In this document: positions 46,024-55,298 of the stretch, one piece after another
Position numbering within the stretch: position 1 is the stretch's first letter
Layout: each line of letters begins with the position of its first letter
Source: Paenibacillus lacisoli
GTDB taxonomy: Bacteria; Bacillota; Bacilli; Paenibacillales; Paenibacillaceae
DNA: 64,000 nt
Direction: 5' to 3'
Assembly: GCF_030580655.1 (NCBI RefSeq)
Contig: NZ_JAUQTB010000014.1
Location: forward strand, 1-64,000
Notes under the pieces: model-generated
What the model was told of the DNA's origin: nothing
Database searches by the model: none
What the model saw: only the letters and a program-made list of their open reading frames with translations
Program-made: the position numbers and the translations under genes

Positions 46024-47298
46024 TCAGTCCCCGCTCCGGCCGAGCTGATACCATTGCAGAAGCCCTGATATGATCCAGCCCAGGACGGGTGCTAACAGGA
46101 TTGACAGCAGCCACCAGCCTCCTCCGCCGCGAATAGCAACAGCCGCACCAAGAATGACCGCTGGCGGAGCCAGCAGCAAAGACACAGCAAAGCTGCCTCG
46201 GGATCGTGTCCGGTGAGAATCTGCTCCAAGGAGCTGATAAAATCCGGAAGCGGTAAATGCCCCCCATACTCCGTACAGCCAATAAGCCTGCAGGAGCAGC
46301 ATCACAAAACCGATGATTACACCAATCCAAGCAGGCGGCAGCAGCACAGCCACAGCCCCAAACCCGATGAGCTGCAGATAGAGCAGCCGCTGCGACCCGT
46401 CACGCAGCATGGATTTTAAACATAAATCTACAATACGTCCGCGTTCACTACGCACCGGCAGCAGCCTGCGCGACCCTTTAAATAGAAAGGACCTGCGCGG
46501 GACACGTTTGGGCTTATCCACTGCCTGACTCAACAATATTGAAGTCAGGCGCATACGGTGGTGCAGGTCCTCCCTGACCTCACCGTCCCAGGCCGAATGG
46601 CGAAGCCTCCACCTGGCGAACAGCGGAAGCAGACTAAAGCCGGCAGCCGTACATAGTGCAATCAGCCAGGGATGCCGGGATTGAACAGCAATACCAACAT
46701 ACAACAGGCTCAATCCGCTGCGGGCTGACAAGAGGGCCAGCTTCGTTCTCCAGCCCTGGCCTGACACCCGGACGGCATGGGTGACCAGCATCTGAATGCT
46801 GGTCACTGCCACTGTCCAGCCTGCCAGCAGCAGCATGCCCGCCGCCGTCAGACGAATCCCCCGCACCAGCAGCGGAGACAACAGCCCCAGCGCAAAGAGA
46901 ATAACCGCATTCCAGCTGATCAGGCTCCACCGCATTCCGAAGCGCTTGATCGTCAGCACCCATGAGGAATGCTGGCGGATGAAGAGGCTGTCTGCCTCTT
47001 CCAGATAATAATGTACCGTGCCTGCCAGCATCAGGATCTGGAGCAGCACCAATTCAATGGTAAAGGGAAGCTGGAGGGCCCATGCCGGCAGGGGTTCTCT
47101 CCACAATGCCGAATAGGCAAATCCTCCATATAATAAGGCAGGAATTATGATATACAGCAGGACTGTCCAATCCGCAGCCAGCCGAAGCACACGAAACTGG
47201 CTTGTCATATATTCCTTGAAGCGCCGCCGAAACAGCTGCTCCGCTCCAGTCTTCCGGCCAGTCAGGGATGCCGCCCGCTCTGCTTCAAGTCGGTTCAT
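46024..47298 (-). CDS. ecsB: ABC transporter permease EcsB
   Basis: 424 residues with about nine to ten hydrophobic helices. The N-terminal stretch (LFRRRFKEYMTSQFRVLRLAADWTVLLYIIIPALLYGG) is the EcsB hallmark. With EcsA it forms an exporter-type ABC complex needed in Bacillus for protein secretion, competence and control of intramembrane protease RasP. The gene begins 12 bases after the ecsA stop. ATG 47298 is chosen because GAGGGGG lies six bases before it. EcsC is not nearby. Confidence 0.87.
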   Translation of the reverse strand: MNRLEAERAASLTGRKTGAEQLFRRRFKEYMTSQFRVLRLAADWTVLLYIIIPALLYGGFAYSALWREPLPAWALQLPFTIELVLLQILMLAGTVHYYLEEADSLFIRQHSSWVLTIKRFGMRWSLISWNAVILFALGLLSPLLVRGIRLTAAGMLLLAGWTVAVTSIQMLVTHAVRVSGQGWRTKLALLSARSGLSLLYVGIAVQSRHPWLIALCTAAGFSLLPLFARWRLRHSAWDGEVREDLHHRMRLTSILLSQAVDKPKRVPRRSFLFKGSRRLLPVRSERGRIVDLCLKSMLRDGSQRLLYLQLIGFGAVAVLLPPAWIGVIIGFVMLLLQAYWLYGVWGAFTASGFYQLLGADSHRTRSRGSFAVSLLLAPPAVILGAAVAIRGGGGWWLLSILLAPVLGWIISGLLQWYQLGRSGD

Positions 47299-47309
47299 AG
47301 TCATCCCCC

Positions 47310-48068
47310 TCAGGTCAAAATATCAAAGCATTCAAATAGTGCTGCCTCCGGCTTCCCGCTGGCCTGCCGGATATCGGCAAGGGTTCCAGAGGCAACAGCC
47401 GCACCGCCGGAGATCAGGATAAACCGGTCACAAATCCGTTCTGCCGTGTCCAGTACGTGGGTAGACATCAGCACTCCGGCTCCCCGGCTTCGCTCCTCTT
47501 CCAGCAGAATCAGAAAGTCTTTGGTCGCTCGCGGGTCCAGCCCTATAAACGGCTCATCCACAATATACATGTCCGGTTCGGCAATGAAGCCGACCAGCAG
47601 CATCATTTTCTGACGCATGCCTTTCGAGAAGCTGCCCGGCAGATCATGACGCACATCCCACATACCAAAACGTCTAAGCAGAGCCTCGGCGCGCTGCCGG
47701 AAAGACTCATATTCCAGCTCGTAGACTGCAGCGGCCAGATCCAGATGCTCCCACAGTGTGAGGTAATCATAGTGCACCGGATGCTCTGGAATATACGCAT
47801 ACCTGCTGTTGCCCCCAATGTGGACATGATAGTTGGCATACTGCATTTGACCCAGCAGCGTCTTAATGCTGGTACTCTTGCCCGCTCCATTAGGCCCGAT
47901 CAGACCGACCAGTTCTCCTGGCTGCACCTGAATGGTAATATTGCGGATCGTGCCTGCAGATGCCTCATAACCGGCTTCCACGATATGAGCATCCAGCATA
48001 AATCCTTGCACTGCTTCTTTCTGATAGACTTGTCCCGGTTGTCGTCGTTCGTTTTCTTGTCTGTGCAT
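47310..48068 (-). CDS. ecsA: ABC transporter ATP-binding protein EcsA
   Basis: 252 residues. Walker A GLIGPNGAGKSTSIKTLLG, Q-loop region AYIPEHPVHYDYLTLWEHL, signature SFSKGMRQKMMLL (the SKGMRQK form of the EcsA/YthP group instead of LSGGQ), Walker B MYIVDEPFIGLD and H-loop MSTHVLD. Partner of the EcsB permease that follows. The open frame begins at 48083; ATG 48068 is preferred since GGAGAGGGG lies just before it. Confidence 0.9.
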   Translation of the reverse strand: MHRQENERRQPGQVYQKEAVQGFMLDAHIVEAGYEASAGTIRNITIQVQPGELVGLIGPNGAGKSTSIKTLLGQMQYANYHVHIGGNSRYAYIPEHPVHYDYLTLWEHLDLAAAVYELEYESFRQRAEALLRRFGMWDVRHDLPGSFSKGMRQKMMLLVGFIAEPDMYIVDEPFIGLDPRATKDFLILLEEERSRGAGVLMSTHVLDTAERICDRFILISGGAAVASGTLADIRQASGKPEAALFECFDILT

Positions 48069-48125
48069 GATTCCCCTCTCCATTCTCTTTTGTCTCTCTT
48101 AACTATACGTCAAAAGATGCGACGT

Positions 48126-48153
48126 CAAAAGCCGCGGTTCGTCCCGCGGCTTA
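48126..48153 (-). terminator. Terminator of the MFS gene
   Basis: On the minus strand AAGCCGCGG-GACGAA-CCGCGGCTTTT; it separates the MFS gene from ecsA. Confidence 0.85.
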
Positions 48154-48188
48154 CCTGTGTTCAAGGATGAAAGCACGACTTATTTCTT

Positions 48189-49526
48189 TCAGGATACCGC
48201 CTGCTCAACCTCTGCAGTCTTCTGCACTTGAAATCCAGCGTCTTTGCGTTCGATGCCAGCCCGTGTCATAAGAACCACTACGCTAAGCACGAACAGGGCA
48301 GCCCCTGTTATAGCAAAAGCATATGCTGTTCCGTAGGCCGTTACGAACAAACCTCCCAATACCGGTCCGATAATGGAACTGGCTGATGTCAGACTGTTGA
48401 CCGTGCCGAACACCCTGCCTGTCATATGGACAGGCGTACGTTCTTGAAGAATAACCTGGAAAGGAATAAAGGAGAACCCGCCTCCCATCCCCGCCAGCAG
48501 AAATCCGAGGATCATCATAACCGTTGTGCCCGTTCCCGCTGTGACCGTAGTGGATATAGGTCCGATCAGCCCGAAAATCAGACCCATAAGAGCAGCGCCG
48601 ATCCCCATCTTGCCCAGATGGGATATTCCCTTCCACCTGCCGGTTAAAGCAGCCGCCATCAGGGTGCCTACTCCGCTGGCCGTAATGCACCAGCCGAGCA
48701 GATCTTCACGGATGCCCGGGATGTCCCGAAAAAGAACAATGGTCTGGGAATCCGCCAGCTGCAGCACCAGCAGCACGATGGACAGCAGCAGTGTACCATA
48801 GCCGAGCAGCGGGATCTGGATCAAATATCGTATTCCTGCACCGGTCTCTGCCAGGAAGGAGCGCTCGCGCTCGGGGCGCCCCCGATTCTGCGAAGATTCC
48901 GCAGCTCCGGCGCCTGCTGTCACTTTTCCCCCGGGAATTCCGAACAGCAGCAGCCCGGAGATGACAAAGGTAACGGCATTAAAGATAAAGCATCCTTGAA
49001 TCCCCATGAGTCCGACCAATACGCCTCCAATCGCAGGACCTGCAATTTTGGCCCCCTGCTCAATAAATGAACTGATCGACACCGCCTGCTGAATTTGCTC
49101 ATCCGGCACCACTTCCTTCAGCTTACCGCTCTTCGCAGGTGAAAACAGGATATCGAACACACCCTTCACGATCAGGATCAGATAGACCTGCCATAAATGC
49201 ACTGCAAATACCAGTCCAATCACCAGCACAGCGCGAACCGCATCAGACCCGATCATCAGCTTTTTGCGGTCCATCCGGTCAGCCAGCGCCCCGGCAAACG
49301 GTCCGCCCACCAGAAAAGGCAGCGCGGAGCACAGCGTCACCATGGTGATCTCCCAAGGCGTCGCCTGCCACCTTATTCCAAGTAAGGTCAGCAGGGCCAG
49401 CAGATAGAGCCACCCTCCGATATTGGAAGTCATTTGGGCCAGCATCAGTGATACAAAAGCCCGATTACGCAGCAGGGAACCTCCTGGGGTTCTTTCTTCT
49501 GCGGCTGCTTTACGTTCCATCATCAT
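48189..49526 (-). CDS. MFS transporter, MFS_3/MefA-like
   Basis: 445 residues with 12 hydrophobic helices. The A-motif is GPFAGALADRMDRKKLMIGSD. The opening RNRAFVSLMLAQMTSNIGGWLYLLALLTLL and SFIEQGAKIAGPAIGGVLVG are typical of the macrolide/siderophore exporter group (MefA, EntS). Substrate not predictable. Three ATGs in a row; the first (49526) has GGGAG seven bases upstream. Divergent from a marR-type gene that may control it. Confidence 0.87.
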   Translation of the reverse strand: MMMERKAAAEERTPGGSLLRNRAFVSLMLAQMTSNIGGWLYLLALLTLLGIRWQATPWEITMVTLCSALPFLVGGPFAGALADRMDRKKLMIGSDAVRAVLVIGLVFAVHLWQVYLILIVKGVFDILFSPAKSGKLKEVVPDEQIQQAVSISSFIEQGAKIAGPAIGGVLVGLMGIQGCFIFNAVTFVISGLLLFGIPGGKVTAGAGAAESSQNRGRPERERSFLAETGAGIRYLIQIPLLGYGTLLLSIVLLVLQLADSQTIVLFRDIPGIREDLLGWCITASGVGTLMAAALTGRWKGISHLGKMGIGAALMGLIFGLIGPISTTVTAGTGTTVMMILGFLLAGMGGGFSFIPFQVILQERTPVHMTGRVFGTVNSLTSASSIIGPVLGGLFVTAYGTAYAFAITGAALFVLSVVVLMTRAGIERKDAGFQVQKTAEVEQAVS

Positions 49527-49796
49527 CTCACATCTCCCTGTTCGCGATCTTTGACACATTACCATATATTTCTTATGCCTTTAATCTTATCGAAAGAAAT
49601 GTAAGGTCTCCTCCGTCCGGAGGATGAACCTTCACCAACCCGAAGATGGAATTATGACTTTGAGCGGCAGGGCGAGAGGCTGACGATTTAGGAAGAATTT
49701 AATTTATTTAAAATCCATTTAATGTGATATTTATCATGTCGCCATCTGATGCCCCCTCCTATAATGAAGGAACCAATCAGAAAAGGCGGGATGATG

Positions 49797-50285
49797 ATGT
49801 ACCAACCCAACCTGCTGCAGGAGCAATCCGACGCGCAAATGGAGCAGTCCATGCACTTGTTTCGCGTTTTTGCCAAGTCATTCAAAAGTGTATCCGAGCA
49901 TTCCGTAGCCAGCAGCAAAAACGGAGGATTCAATCCTACGGCTTTTGCCGTGATGGAAGTGATCTATCGCAAAGGGCCCCAGCCCATTCAACAAATCGGC
50001 TCGAAGCTGCTGCTGCAGAGCGGCAACGTGACCTATGTCATTGATAAATTGGAGGAGCGGGGGTTTCTGCACCGCAGGCCTTGTCCGCAGGATCGGCGTA
50101 TTATTTTTGCCGAATTAACCAGCAGGGGCCAACAGATGATGGACGAGATTTACCCCTGTCATACCCAGCGCATTCATCTAGCCATGAATGCCTTGGATGA
50201 GAGCGAGAAGGAACAGCTGATTCACCTGCTGAAGAAGATGGGTATGGGCGCTGACAGCGCTGCTGCCTCCATCCATAAATCGTGA
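49797..50285 (+). CDS. MarR family transcriptional regulator
   Basis: 162 residues. Winged-helix core: FNPTAFAVMEVIYRKGPQPIQQIGSKLLLQSGNVTYVIDKLEERGFLHRRPCPQDRRIIFAELTSRGQQMM. Relatives such as OhrR and MhqR sense peroxide or quinones through Cys; here Cys occurs in HRRPCPQD and IYPCHTQ. Three ATGs lie in tandem; the third (49797) is six bases after AAGGCGGG. Flanked by two MFS genes, which it may repress. The AT-rich stretch at 49700-49740 could hold its operator. Confidence 0.88.
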   Translation: MYQPNLLQEQSDAQMEQSMHLFRVFAKSFKSVSEHSVASSKNGGFNPTAFAVMEVIYRKGPQPIQQIGSKLLLQSGNVTYVIDKLEERGFLHRRPCPQDRRIIFAELTSRGQQMMDEIYPCHTQRIHLAMNALDESEKEQLIHLLKKMGMGADSAAASIHKS

Positions 50286-50296
50286 TACGCCATGCC

Positions 50297-50333
50297 AAAA
50301 AGCCCGGGAAACTTAACGTTTCCCGGGCTTTAA
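50297..50333. terminator. Bidirectional terminator, marR / DHA2 gene
   Basis: AAAGCCCGGGAAAC / GTTTCCCGGGCTTT between convergent genes. Confidence 0.93.
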
Positions 50334-50348
50334 CATTCGTTGTTCCGA

Positions 50349-51881
50349 TCAGGCACGCCGGCCTGCAGGCACCTGGGTGCCTGATGCCGTCTGCTCTTCT
50401 GCTGAGGGCGGCTGATCCCGAAACCGGGTTACGGCCAGCCAGCCTATCACAGCAATAACGGCCATGATAATAAACAGGGTATGAAGACTGTTCTCCAGTA
50501 CATGTTTCAGCAGGACGGAAGCCTGTCCGGCCAGCGTACGCTGCGTCTCGGGGGACAGCAGATTGTTAATGTCCTCCTGGGTTACCCCCTGCCCTATCAA
50601 GTTCTGCTCCGCGCTCTGCCGGGCAATTCTGAAATTCAGCCAGGCTCCGAACACGGCCACTCCAATCGTCTGACCCAGCGTACGCAGAAACGTATTCAGC
50701 GCGGTAGACGCTCCGCGGAGGTTAAAGCCGACCGAAGATTGGGCAATGATCGTAAACACGGTCATGGAATAACCGAAGCCCAGACCATACAGCAGTGTAC
50801 AGATCAGCAGCAGCCATTGCGATGTACCTGCGGTTAACAGCGTCATCCCGCCTGCACCCAGCACAATAAAGCTGAGTCCGATCAGGGAAGTCCGGCGGGA
50901 TCCAAGTGTAATCAGCAGGCGGCCGCCCGTTACCGACCCCACCAGCCAGCCGGCCGTCATCGGCGCAAGTGCCAGTCCGGATGAGGTGGCATCCCCGCCG
51001 CGCACCCCCTGAATCCACAGCGGCAAATAACTGGTCAAGCCAATCAGCAGCGAACTGACGAAGAACGCCGCTGCACTGGCTACCGCAATGTCACGGATAC
51101 GGAACAGCTTCAGCGGCACCATCGGCTCTTGTGCTTTCCGCTCGATCAGGAAGAAGGCAATGAGCAGTACAACTGCAAGCAGAGCCAGCAGCAGCAGACC
51201 CGGCGAATTCCAGGCCAGCGACTGTCCGCCTGTAGCGAGGACCAGCAGCAGGGCGGTCATGCCGATGGCAAAGGTCGCTGCCCCCGCCACATCAATGCGT
51301 GCCGTCCGTTTGGCAATCTCCTCCTTCAAATACCGGGCGATGAAGAACATCGCCAGCAGACCAAAGGGAACATTAAATCCGAAGATCCATTCCCATCCAA
51401 AGTGATCGGCTACATAGCCGCCAAGCAGCGGACCGATCAGAGAGGATATCCCCCAGACCGAGCTGATCATCCCCTGAATTTTGGGGCGTTCCTCCATTGT
51501 ATAGATATCGCCGATAATCGTGAACGTCACCGGAATGACGGCACCTGCTCCAATCCCCTGAATGGCACGGAACAGGATCAGCATCGACATACTCCCTGAT
51601 AAGCCGCACAGCAGCGAGCCTCCAATGAACAAAGAAACCCCGATCAGAAAAATCGGTTTGCGGCCAAACAAGTCACTCAGCTTGCCGAAGATCGGTGTCG
51701 TCACAGCCATCGTTAACAGGTAAGAAGTAAAAATCCAGCTCAGCAGCTGCACGCTGCCCAGTTCACTTACAATCGTCGGGCCTGCAGGCCCGATGACCGT
51801 ACCCTCAATTGCTGCAAGGAATGTGGCCAGCAGCACACCGGCCAGCACTAATTTTCGCCTCGGCTTTACCGCAGCATTCAT
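50349..51881 (-). CDS. MFS drug:H+ antiporter, DHA2 (EmrB/QacA) family
   Basis: 510 residues with 14 hydrophobic helices. DHA2 markers: LDTT-like motif replaced by [15 protein letters not shown], motif [18 protein letters not shown], motif [26 protein letters not shown]. Expected to export toxic organic compounds. The C-terminal segment ([25 protein letters not shown]) is the usual extracellular loop before TM14. ATG 51881 is six bases after AAGGG; GTG 51887 is too close to it. Convergent with the marR gene. Confidence 0.9.
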   Translation of the reverse strand: MNAAVKPRRKLVLAGVLLATFLAAIEGTVIGPAGPTIVSELGSVQLLSWIFTSYLLTMAVTTPIFGKLSDLFGRKPIFLIGVSLFIGGSLLCGLSGSMSMLILFRAIQGIGAGAVIPVTFTIIGDIYTMEERPKIQGMISSVWGISSLIGPLLGGYVADHFGWEWIFGFNVPFGLLAMFFIARYLKEEIAKRTARIDVAGAATFAIGMTALLLVLATGGQSLAWNSPGLLLLALLAVVLLIAFFLIERKAQEPMVPLKLFRIRDIAVASAAAFFVSSLLIGLTSYLPLWIQGVRGGDATSSGLALAPMTAGWLVGSVTGGRLLITLGSRRTSLIGLSFIVLGAGGMTLLTAGTSQWLLLICTLLYGLGFGYSMTVFTIIAQSSVGFNLRGASTALNTFLRTLGQTIGVAVFGAWLNFRIARQSAEQNLIGQGVTQEDINNLLSPETQRTLAGQASVLLKHVLENSLHTLFIIMAVIAVIGWLAVTRFRDQPPSAEEQTASGTQVPAGRRA

Positions 51882-51974
51882 ATTCACCCTTCTCTCTTTA
51901 CAGACCGTTATCTGCTATATATTCCCCCATTCTCCAGAATACGACTCACTCCGGGCGGACAGCCTGTACACCTC

Positions 51975-52009
51975 AAAAAAGGCGGCTGCTGCCGCAGCGT
52001 GACCGCCGT
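51975..52009 (-). terminator. Terminator of the ECF operon
   Basis: On the minus strand CGGCGG / GCCGCC stem with an inner GCTGCGGCAGC, then six T. It lies about 160 bases past the ykoD-like stop codon. Confidence 0.7.
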
Positions 52010-52169
52010 CTTCATGCAAGAGAAGCCTGGGATCAGGTGAAATTTACGGATTCGGTCATGTTCTCTGAACCGGTAAACCGGTATCACGCAGTTGGAAGAT
52101 TCCTCCTCCACTTCTGCCGGACCCGTTTATCTTGCTTGTCCAGAAGCCTCTTGTCAAGAGAGAGCGGAT

Positions 52170-53699
52170 CTAATCACCCAGCCGCCGGACAAGCATGTTC
52201 CCCTGCTCCAGCTGACAGCAGAGATCTGCATCCTCTTCCATCCACTGCGGATCATGCGTGATCACCAGCAGGGCTGCTCCAGCCGCAGCCTGCTGCCGGC
52301 AGAGCTCAAGGAGGATCTGGATTCCACGGTAATCGGTTCCCGCGGTGGGTTCATCCAGAATGTAGAGTGATTTGGGCAGTATGAATTGGGCAATCACGCT
52401 GAGCAGCCGTTTCTCGCCGCCGCTCAGGAGATAGGGGGAATCTTCCCGCTTGTCCCACAGGCCAGCCTGCAGCAGCAGGGCCTCCGCCCGTTCCCGCTCT
52501 GCCCGGGGGATCTCCTGGCCTGCTCGCAAGTTCAGCTGGGCGCGGACACCGAAGAGACATTCCTCCCAGACGCTAGAAGCTACCATCTGATGCTCCGGCT
52601 GCTGAAATACGTAGCCGATCTCCCGGGCCAGCTGCTCCACCGGGGTGCGGAAGAGATCCCGCCCTCTCCAGAACAGCCGTCCGCGCGGCAGCGGCTGCAA
52701 CCCCATCAGCAGCTGGCTGAGCGTCGTCTTGCCGGAGCCGTTGCTCCCGACCAGCAGCGCCCATTCGCCCGGCTGCAGGGACAGGCTGACATCCGCCAGT
52801 GCCGGGCGGACGGCGCCGGGATAGGTGAAGGTAAGCCCCTTCACCTCCAGCAGCGGGCCGGCCTCGCGCTGCGCGGCCCGTGCCCGCCGGGCTGCGGCTG
52901 CTCCTGCCTGCAGGTCTGCAGGGAGCAGGCCCAGCCCGGCCAGCTGCGCGCCATGATCGCGCAGCAGCTCTGCCGGCGGACCGTCGAACAGCACGGTGCC
53001 GCCGGCCAGAACGAGGACGCGCTGCGCCGCCTGCGCCGTCTCATCCAGACGGCCGGACGCGGTAATGACCGTCCGGCCGTCCTGGTGCAGCCGCCGGCAC
53101 AGCGAGGTGTACTCGCGCTGGGCCGGCGGGTCGAGGCTCGCCGCTGCATCGTCGAGCACGACGAGCGGCGGGACCAGTGCCAGCACCGCGGCGATAGCGG
53201 TGCGCTGGCGCTGGCCGCCCGAGAGACGGCGCACGAAGGAGCGCCGCTCGGCGGCCAGCCCGACCGCATCCAGCGCAGCGGTGATGCGGCGGCCGATCTC
53301 GGCCGGAGGCTGGCACAGATTCTCCGGCCCGAAGGCCACCTCGTCCTCCACAACCGCTTGGACGAGCTGGGCATCGGTGTCCTGATAGACCAGGCCCACC
53401 GCGCCCGCCAGCCCGGCGATCTCCGCCTCCGCCGGATCCATCCCCATTACCGCCACCGTACCGGTGCGCTGGCCGCCGCCGGCTCTCGGCAGATAGCCGT
53501 TCAGCAGCTGGCACAGCGTCGATTTCCCGCTGCCGCTCGCACCCACAATTGCTACCCATTCACCTGATGAAATGGCCAGAGACAGACCCAGCAGCACCGG
53601 ATCTGTCTCATTCTCATACGTATAGGTTACCTCATGCAGTTGGACCGCCACAGCCGCTGGCGTGACAGAAAGGGCTTTGTCATGCATACGTTCAGGCAC
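52170..53699 (-). CDS. ECF transporter ATPase with two fused domains (YkoD-like)
   Basis: 509 residues with two ABC domains in tandem, so one protein replaces EcfA and EcfA'. Domain 1: Walker A GASGSGKSTLCQ, signature LSGGQRQR, Walker B PLVVLDDAAASLDP with Asp in place of the catalytic Glu. Its H-loop position reads VITASGRLDE, with no His. Domain 2 is complete: GSNGSGKTTLSQ, LSGGEKRLLS, LYILDEPTAGTD, LLVITHDPQ. Powers import of a vitamin or precursor with the YkoE- and YkoC-like proteins. Overlaps the ykoE stop by eight bases. The middle is unusually GC-rich. Confidence 0.9.
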   Translation of the reverse strand: MPERMHDKALSVTPAAVAVQLHEVTYTYENETDPVLLGLSLAISSGEWVAIVGASGSGKSTLCQLLNGYLPRAGGGQRTGTVAVMGMDPAEAEIAGLAGAVGLVYQDTDAQLVQAVVEDEVAFGPENLCQPPAEIGRRITAALDAVGLAAERRSFVRRLSGGQRQRTAIAAVLALVPPLVVLDDAAASLDPPAQREYTSLCRRLHQDGRTVITASGRLDETAQAAQRVLVLAGGTVLFDGPPAELLRDHGAQLAGLGLLPADLQAGAAAARRARAAQREAGPLLEVKGLTFTYPGAVRPALADVSLSLQPGEWALLVGSNGSGKTTLSQLLMGLQPLPRGRLFWRGRDLFRTPVEQLAREIGYVFQQPEHQMVASSVWEECLFGVRAQLNLRAGQEIPRAERERAEALLLQAGLWDKREDSPYLLSGGEKRLLSVIAQFILPKSLYILDEPTAGTDYRGIQILLELCRQQAAAGAALLVITHDPQWMEEDADLCCQLEQGNMLVRRLGD

Positions 53700-54285
53700 G
53701 CCCCTGTGTGCTGGCTGCGAAGCGGCGCAGCAGACCGGTCTTCACCAGAGCATCACCGAGCAGCTTGCTGACCAGACCGCATAGAACGGCTCCGCTGACA
53801 ATCCGGACAGCAAGGGCGATCAGCAGTACATTCCAGCCCCATTCCATATAGCCGAACAGACGGGCAGCAATCAGGAACCAGATGGGTACCAGCGCAGCAC
53901 CAGCAATCATCATAATAAATCTGTTCCATACCCGGTAACGCAGCAGGGCAAAGACCAGCTCAGCCACAACCATGTAGCAGGCTGCGGCTGCAATTACGGA
54001 GGTAATGCCGTAAGCCGTACCGATAAAGCTCTGAACGACAGCGCCCAGCGCATAGGTGATCACAGCGGTTCCCGGTTTACGGATAATGTAGTAAGCCAGC
54101 AGCCCATAAACCATATACAAACCGGTAATAGTTGAGGTGGCAATCGGACCGCCAAGGCTGTTCAGTGCCTTATTCACGACGGACAGATAGAAGGTCATTG
54201 CACCGTTGGCGGTGGCCAGCATAGCCATCAGCACAATATCCAGGGTGGTGAAGGCCTGAAAAATCCCTTGTTTTTTCATGTTCAT
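53692..54285 (-). CDS. ECF transporter S component, YkoE family
   Basis: 197 residues with about six hydrophobic helices. The substrate-binding membrane subunit of an ECF transporter. YkoE-like points: IRKPGTAVITYALGAVVQSFIG in the middle and AVRIVSGAVLCGLVSKLLGDALVKTGLL at the C-terminus. YkoE is assigned to thiamine or HMP uptake because of TPP riboswitches in other genomes. None is seen here; a BirA-like operator is, so the substrate is uncertain. The ATG follows CGGAGG. Confidence 0.85.
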   Translation of the reverse strand: MNMKKQGIFQAFTTLDIVLMAMLATANGAMTFYLSVVNKALNSLGGPIATSTITGLYMVYGLLAYYIIRKPGTAVITYALGAVVQSFIGTAYGITSVIAAAACYMVVAELVFALLRYRVWNRFIMMIAGAALVPIWFLIAARLFGYMEWGWNVLLIALAVRIVSGAVLCGLVSKLLGDALVKTGLLRRFAASTQGRA

Positions 54286-54366
54286 TGGTGTCCCTCCGGA
54301 TTATCAATATGTATTATGCCTTTTACAGGAAGCTCCTCACCCGAGGATGAAGGAAGCCTACAAGTA

Positions 54367-54395
54367 AATGTAAAGACCTGCTCCGTAATTGTCAA
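54367..54395 (-). promoter_or_regulatory. Promoter of ykoE-ykoD
   Basis: On the minus strand TTGACA, 17 bases, TACATT; the -35 lies inside the downstream arm of the operator below. Confidence 0.7.
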
Positions 54396-54424
54396 CCAAT
54401 ATTTATTAATCTAAGTTGACAATT
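54387..54424 (-). promoter_or_regulatory. BirA-like operator
   Basis: AATTGTCAACC-N16-AGTTGACAATT, 38 bp. It fits the biotin-repressor consensus TTGTNAACY-N15/16-RGTTNACAA, apart from C at the variable position. It covers the -35 box of ykoE. Confidence 0.5.
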
Positions 54425-54464
54425 GTAGTGCAAGCTGCCTGCACCGCAGTATCGGCAGGCTGGA

Positions 54465-54542
54465 TTATCTGAACATACTGCCCGGAGCCTGCTTAACCAG
54501 ACCCTGCTCAATCAGAACAACTCTATCGTTATTCTGCTTTCA
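54465..54542 (-). pseudogene. Possible relic of an ABC ATPase C-terminus
   Basis: Directly after the ykoC-like stop codon, and in the same frame, 24 codons read KQNNDRVVLIEQGLVKQAP.. before TAA. The pattern DRVVLIEQGLV resembles the D-R-hydrophobic stretch after the H-loop of ABC ATPases. It may be the tail of a lost ATPase gene, or chance. Confidence 0.25.
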
Positions 54543-55298
54543 GTGCCACAGCAGCAGCAGTACAGCTGTTATAACCCCCAGCCCGGCCATCCACGGCCCC
54601 GCGGGGCTGCCTTGAAGCGGATGAAGATACGTCCGGTCGGGATAAGCCCCAAACCCCTTTCCTTCCATCGCTCCTGCCGTCATCTGCACCCTGCGTACCG
54701 CATTCACCAGCACAGCCGTGAGGAAGCTGCCCCACCAGCGGAGCCGTGATCTCCAACCGCGCGGCGGTCTTTGTCCCCTGACACGCTGGGCAGCCGAAAT
54801 CGTGCGGCCTTCCTCTTCGAGCAGCGGCAGGAATGACAGTGCTAACGATATCCCGAACGCAAACCGATAAGGCACCTTCAGCCTCCGGTGAAGTGCCTGT
54901 ACAATCTGCTGCGGGTCTGTCGTTATGATAAAGGTCAGTGAGGATAGGAACAGAATGAACATACGCAGCGTCATGGCACCGGCAGCATTCAGTCCTTCGG
55001 AAGTGATATGCAGCAGCCCCCATGACCACAGAACATGTTCCCCGTTCACCGCAAGGGCAGTCAGCACAAAATACGGTACCGCCAATGCCAGCAGAAAAGA
55101 CATCGTCCGCTGCATCCGGCCAAAGCCCATCCCTCCGGCCAGACGGGCGGCTGCAACGACGAACACCAGCAGGCCGAGCTCCCATCCGGCTGTATTCCAG
55201 CCCATAGCAAGCGCCGACACACAGAGCAGCAGAATAAATTTGCTGCCAGGCCCCAGTTTGTGAAGCAGGGAACGGCCCCGATCATATTGGAGCAGCAT
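54540..55298 (-). CDS. ECF transporter transmembrane subunit EcfT (YkoC-like)
   Basis: 252 residues with about five hydrophobic segments. EcfT features: LLHKLGPGSKFILLLCVSALAMGW, then the coupling region LKVPYRFAFGISLALSFLPLLEEEGRTISAAQRVRGQ, which holds the two Ala-Arg-Gly type motifs (AQRVRG and AMEGKGFG). Links the S component to the ATPase. ATG 55298 has AAAGGGG nine bases upstream; the open frame further upstream is only GNAT sequence in another frame. Overlaps the GNAT gene by 17 bases. Confidence 0.88.
   Translation of the reverse strand: MLLQYDRGRSLLHKLGPGSKFILLLCVSALAMGWNTAGWELGLLVFVVAAARLAGGMGFGRMQRTMSFLLALAVPYFVLTALAVNGEHVLWSWGLLHITSEGLNAAGAMTLRMFILFLSSLTFIITTDPQQIVQALHRRLKVPYRFAFGISLALSFLPLLEEEGRTISAAQRVRGQRPPRGWRSRLRWWGSFLTAVLVNAVRRVQMTAGAMEGKGFGAYPDRTYLHPLQGSPAGPWMAGLGVITAVLLLLWH

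Noticed and set aside
52386..53567. Plus-strand open frame of 393 codons
   Set aside because: Antisense to the ABC ATPase in a GC-rich stretch where stops are rare.
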